Source of the DNA: an uncultured euryarchaeote
GTDB taxonomy: Archaea > Thermoplasmatota > Poseidoniia > Poseidoniales > Poseidoniaceae
Direction of reading: 5' to 3'
Length of the DNA stretch: 8,516 nucleotides
Assembly: GCA_937881505.1 (NCBI GenBank)
Contig: CALGEM010000021.1
Span: 1-8,516 of the forward strand
Shown here one piece after another: positions 5,851 through 8,516 of this stretch (the first letter of the stretch is position 1; each line of letters opens with the position of its first letter). The position numbers and the translations under genes were made by a program. The notes beneath the pieces are model-generated. The model was not told the origin of the DNA, made no database searches, and saw nothing but the letters and a program-made list of their open reading frames with translations.

Positions 5851-6180
5851 TTACTCCGGGAGCGTGATGCTGTGCACCCAGAGGACATGAAATCCGAATT
5901 GAGTTTTGATGAAGGTCTCAGGAACAACTTCGAGTTCACTCGCCCAGACAGCGTCCTCAAAGGTTTGCACCATCTGTCCTTCAACGAATTCACCCAAGTC
6001 GCCACCCTTGCTTCCACTTGGACAGTTTGAGTATTTCTTGGCCAATTTCTTGAAGGTTCGAAGAGGCTTCTTTGACCCGTTCAACTCGTCTAAAATGAGT
6101 TTTGCTTCGGGCTTATTGGCCACCAGAATGTGGCGAACATGAGCCTTACGCGGCTTTCGTCGTCGATCATGGCGGCGCAC
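5851..6180 (-). CDS. Parvulin-type peptidyl-prolyl cis-trans isomerase
   Basis: This is a 109-residue single-domain parvulin (rotamase/PpiC family), which speeds cis-trans isomerisation of prolyl bonds. Visible family features are HILV (17-20), AKLILDEL (26-33), FKKLAKKYSNCPS (43-55) with Cys53, GGDLGEF (59-65), M70, F74 and FIKTQFGFHVLWV (90-102) with the conserved C-terminal His98. An 11-residue arginine/lysine-rich leader precedes the domain. There is no signal peptide, so it should be cytoplasmic. Such stand-alone parvulins are known from Thaumarchaeota and a few other archaea. The GTG start at 6180 is chosen because AAGGAG lies about ten bases upstream and no other in-frame start precedes the conserved HILV. 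Its start overlaps the glycosyltransferase stop by 14 bases, so the two share an operon. The TAA stop directly touches the CCA end of the convergent tRNA-Pro gene. Confidence 0.9.
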   Translation of the reverse strand: MRRHDRRRKPRKAHVRHILVANKPEAKLILDELNGSKKPLRTFKKLAKKYSNCPSGSKGGDLGEFVEGQMVQTFEDAVWASELEVVPETFIKTQFGFHVLWVHSITLPE

Positions 6181-7108
6181 TGCGTCTCAACTCCTTGTGA
6201 ACTCGTGTTGCGGCTCTGTCAAAAAGATGCGCCATTAACCAAAAGAAAAGGCACATAACGATGGCGGGGACTCCTCGTGAGAAGAGTTCCTGCTCAAGGT
6301 CGTTGGACAGGAATGGAAGAAGGGCCGACCATCCCAAGAAATAGGCGAACAATGCAAAAAGCGTGTGGGGTGTGAGGTGCTTTGGTTTCAACCAAGTGAG
6401 GTTTCTCCGATGATGTTCCACCGCCATCATCCATCCCACGCTGAGGAAAAACCGAATTGGTTTAATTCCGCTACGCTCATTTCTATAGATAGATTCAACC
6501 GGGCGCTCAACAATTCTAAAGCCTTGGGTAGCAAGGTTGACCAACCAAAAATTGGGGTAGCCATAACCGCTCCAACTCCGCTGCCAATCCCACTGCCGGA
6601 GAACTTCTGAGGATGTTGCCGTATACCCACACTGGGGATCACTTATGGGTTGTCCAGCGGCTAATGTCGTGAAAAATGAGAGGACTTTTGACGCTCGTTG
6701 CCGGTATCGTGGCATGCGATTGAAGCCCCCCGGATGTTGCAGTCGATTGCCTTTAACATGGTCGGCTTGGTTCTTGAAGATAGGTTCCAGCAAAGACTCC
6801 ATGTCGTTTGGATTCATTTGACCATCCCCGGCCATGACCACGCTGATGAACCTTGAATTGAACGTGCTCACAAGGTGTCGATGGCCCATGTCAATGGCAG
6901 AGCCAACCCCTTTGCCGCCTCCATCCAGCACGGTCAATTCACATGTACAGTTTGCGTTTTTTACTTGGGTCGCCGTTGCATCGTCTGAACCGTCATCAAC
7001 CACCACGGCGATGTCCACGAATGAAGGCAATCCCTCAATCACACTCGCAACATGCTCTTCCTCATTGTAGGCAGGAATGACAACGCCAATGTGCCAGCCC
7101 TGCAGCAT
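6167..7108 (-). CDS. Family 2 glycosyltransferase with two C-terminal membrane helices
   Basis: The 313-residue protein is a GT-A fold glycosyltransferase resembling polyprenyl-phosphate (dolichol-phosphate) glycosyltransferases. It has VVIPAYNEEEHV (9-20), VVDDGSDDAT (37-46) for nucleotide binding, GGGKGVGSA (63-71), and GDGQMNP (94-100) as the metal-binding DxD-type site. SDPQCGYTA (156-164) and IVERPVESIYR (199-209) also fit the family. Two hydrophobic segments at about 249-266 and 279-296 anchor it in the membrane, and the catalytic domain should face the cytoplasm. The likely reaction is transfer of a sugar from a nucleotide donor to a lipid phosphate for glycan or glycolipid assembly; the exact sugar cannot be told. 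The ATG at 7108 has only a weak GGCGAG purine stretch upstream. Parvulin follows with a 14-base overlap. A divergent GT2-like gene starts 103 bases away. Confidence 0.9.
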   Translation of the reverse strand: MLQGWHIGVVIPAYNEEEHVASVIEGLPSFVDIAVVVDDGSDDATATQVKNANCTCELTVLDGGGKGVGSAIDMGHRHLVSTFNSRFISVVMAGDGQMNPNDMESLLEPIFKNQADHVKGNRLQHPGGFNRMPRYRQRASKVLSFFTTLAAGQPISDPQCGYTATSSEVLRQWDWQRSWSGYGYPNFWLVNLATQGFRIVERPVESIYRNERSGIKPIRFFLSVGWMMAVEHHRRNLTWLKPKHLTPHTLFALFAYFLGWSALLPFLSNDLEQELFSRGVPAIVMCLFFWLMAHLFDRAATRVHKELRRSAPP

Positions 7109-7210
7109 GCTCTCGCCTGCTGCCTCGCCTCAATCAATCTATGCTTGAAAGCGGTTCCTCACTCACCTCGCAAGAACAGGTTTGATAGCCTGAAGTGAAG
7201 ACCGCAATCC
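7109..7210. promoter_or_regulatory. Divergent intergenic region between the two GT2-type genes
   Basis: These 102 bases separate two genes that are transcribed away from each other, so promoters for both should lie here. I see no convincing BRE/TATA element on either strand. The most AT-rich part, around 7130-7150 (CAATCAATCTATGCTTG), is the best candidate location. No inverted repeat that would suggest an operator was found. The assignment as promoter region rests on gene orientation only. Confidence 0.35.
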
Positions 7211-8038
7211 GTGAGTGCACCACTTGAGCGTGTTGTCCTGATTGGTCGGGACATCGAACTGCGCATTGTATCGCTCATCGTTCGTTGCCGTGAAGTGGCG
7301 AATGAGGTGATCCTGTTTGATACCGGTTCCAACGACGAAACCGTTGATTTGGCTCATGAAGTGAATTGCAAAGTTGTGCATCACGACGGTGAGATCACGC
7401 CTCAGCTTTTGGCCAAGGCCCTCATGTCACTTGAGTCATTTGACGGATTGACATTGTTCCTCCCGATCTCTTCTCAGTGGAAATTATCCGATCTACCCTT
7501 AAGTGTCAACCGTGCACGGGAAGGTTGGGATATTCACCACCTTTACCGAGAAACATCAACGGGTGAACCGGGCCAAGGAACGCTTCTTTCCGCAACCGAT
7601 TTGGGGCATTTGGTTCTCAGTCCCCAAGGCGCAGAGCATCTCTCAAGTTTGCCAGAGAACGCCACGACCGAAGACATCTCTGAGGATATACGGGCAAGGT
7701 TCGTCAAGAGTGATGTCCCAATTCAACTGCCTCAGCGGCAATCGTTGGCCACCGCATCACGTTTTGCCCAACTCTTCTACTGGATGTTGGAATCAAAACA
7801 CCCTCTATTGCTGTTTGGCATTCCTGGCGTGGTGCTCTTTGTCCTTGGTTATCGACTGTCCGGCGACCTTGCAAGCATGTTCACAGAACTCAATTCAACG
7901 TCCATCGGGGTGACGCTCATCACCATCGCCATGACCCTTATCGGTTTGTTCGCCATGATGGTCGCCCTCATTCTCTACATCATGGGGAAGCAAGTTGCAC
8001 GGATTCAAAACCAATACAATTGGCCGAAGGGGAGTTGA
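7211..8038 (+). CDS. GT2-like membrane protein with decayed catalytic motifs
   Basis: The 275-residue product keeps the outline of a family 2 glycosyltransferase but not its catalytic residues. Residues 8-55 (VVLIGRDIELRIV, then EVILFDTGSNDETVDLA) correspond to the nucleotide-binding half. Asp37 is kept, the second Asp is Thr38, and no IPAYNEE motif is present. Where the DGQ metal site should be, it reads LPISSQWKLSDL (84-95). The C-terminal part ESKHPLLLFGIPGVVLFVLGY (194-214) and a long hydrophobic stretch at 232-257 match the two-helix membrane anchor seen on archaeal GT2 proteins. It probably binds a lipid or a partner rather than transferring sugar, which is inference. The GTG start has no strong ribosome binding site. 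The gene is divergent from an intact GT2 and is followed four bases later by a HAD phosphatase gene, so those two are likely co-transcribed. Confidence 0.75.
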   Translation: MSAPLERVVLIGRDIELRIVSLIVRCREVANEVILFDTGSNDETVDLAHEVNCKVVHHDGEITPQLLAKALMSLESFDGLTLFLPISSQWKLSDLPLSVNRAREGWDIHHLYRETSTGEPGQGTLLSATDLGHLVLSPQGAEHLSSLPENATTEDISEDIRARFVKSDVPIQLPQRQSLATASRFAQLFYWMLESKHPLLLFGIPGVVLFVLGYRLSGDLASMFTELNSTSIGVTLITIAMTLIGLFAMMVALILYIMGKQVARIQNQYNWPKGS

Positions 8039-8042
8039 TTTC

Positions 8043-8516
8043 ATGTCAGGCCACCTGGTTTGTCTGGATATGGACCGTGTACTCGTTGACCACCTTTCGA
8101 CATGGCAATTTGTATACGACAAACTTGGTATTTCCAATGATGAGTCGTTTGAACTCTACAATCAAGGTCTTCTTGATGAATGGGACTGGATTAAACTTGA
8201 TTTGGCTCTCATTAAATCCGCACCGGGGGGCAACATAACGGACGAACGACTCCGTGGCCTCATGGAGGGGATGCCGATGATGAAAGGTTGGATGACGCTT
8301 ATCCAGCACCTTCTCGACCACGATGTTCACGTTGCCATCGTGAGTGGTGGGCTTCAGAAAACGGCCCGCGACATCGCTGCAACCTTTCCAAGCGCTACAC
8401 CATGGAGGCGACGTTGGGGAGGAATTGACCGCCATACGGCACGAGAGCAAAGCAACGGCTTTGACTCAAAACTCCATGTTTTCACGAACGGATGGCTGAT
8501 GGAACCGGGCGATGGC
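8043..8516 (+). CDS. HAD-superfamily phosphatase, phosphoserine phosphatase type (3' end outside window)
   Basis: The first 158 residues are present and the gene runs off the right edge. Motif I of the HAD superfamily is at residues 7-15, CLDMDRVLV, with nucleophile Asp9 and acid/base Asp11. A helical cap region follows (about 20-75, with YNQGLLDEWDWIKLD). Then come GMPMMKGWMTLI (76-87) and motif II VAIVSGGL (97-104) with Ser101. This is the layout of SerB-like (HAD-IB) phosphatases, which hydrolyse small phosphate esters such as phosphoserine. Motifs III and IV lie beyond or near the end, so the substrate cannot be assigned. The residue after DMD is Arg, where Gly or Ser/Gly-like residues are usual. 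GGGGAG at 8029-8034 lies about eight bases ahead of the ATG and inside the end of the preceding gene, which points to co-transcription with the GT2-like gene. Confidence 0.85.
   Translation, partial: MSGHLVCLDMDRVLVDHLSTWQFVYDKLGISNDESFELYNQGLLDEWDWIKLDLALIKSAPGGNITDERLRGLMEGMPMMKGWMTLIQHLLDHDVHVAIVSGGLQKTARDIAATFPSATPWRRRWGGIDRHTAREQSNGFDSKLHVFTNGWLMEPGDG

Noticed and set aside
8046..8450. Minus-strand open frame at the right end
   Set aside because: The plus strand encodes a clear HAD phosphatase with motifs I and II across the same bases.
1..8516. Mobile elements, CRISPR arrays, phage or defence genes
   Set aside because: No terminal inverted repeats, transposase or integrase motifs, spaced repeats or defence domains were seen. 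The tRNA gene shows no duplicated 3' end that would mark an integration site within the window.

Overview
The window reads as a dense, roughly half-GC archaeal chromosome segment. The best fit is a euryarchaeon of the Thermoplasmatota side, most plausibly a marine group II (Poseidoniales)-like lineage. This assignment is inferred from gene content and cannot be proved here. Supporting signs are an archaeal 20S proteasome beta subunit, a full-length aCPSF1 (FttA) with KH domains, an archaeal ZPR1 protein, a SepF-like protein, a PvlArgDC-fold protein, and many short intergenic gaps with purine-rich Shine-Dalgarno sites. No mobile element, phage gene, CRISPR array or defence island is visible; this is mostly core genome.

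Layout. The window opens inside the 3' end of a tryptophanyl-tRNA synthetase gene (+), which overlaps tail-to-tail with a minus-strand pair, SepF-like gene then ZPR1 gene (start/stop overlap ATGA). Divergent from that pair, psmB (proteasome beta) and the aCPSF1 gene run on the plus strand. This psmB-aCPSF1 pairing is familiar from other Euryarchaeota. The 75-base gap between them can form hairpins, including one that would hide the aCPSF1 ribosome binding site. A small two-helix membrane protein lies on the minus strand, its stop codon directly abutting the aCPSF1 stop. Next come two plus-strand genes: a PvlArgDC-like protein that lacks its self-cleavage serines, and a zinc-ribbon/winged-helix-like protein. 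They are followed by tRNA-Pro(TGG) with encoded CCA.

The second half begins with a minus-strand parvulin prolyl isomerase whose stop codon touches the tRNA CCA. It is preceded in its operon by a GT2 glycosyltransferase with two C-terminal membrane helices. A 102-base gap separates this from a divergent plus-strand GT2-like membrane protein whose catalytic motifs have decayed. Four bases later begins a HAD-family phosphatase (phosphoserine phosphatase type) that runs off the window end.

How they fit together: most genes serve information processing and protein turnover (tRNA charging, transcription termination/RNA cleavage, proteasome, prolyl isomerisation, cell division). The right end looks like lipid- or envelope-linked sugar transfer. 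The strongest candidate for something not yet described is the PvlArgDC-fold protein that has lost its cofactor-forming site. The aCPSF1 leader structure and the paired intact/degenerate glycosyltransferases come next.
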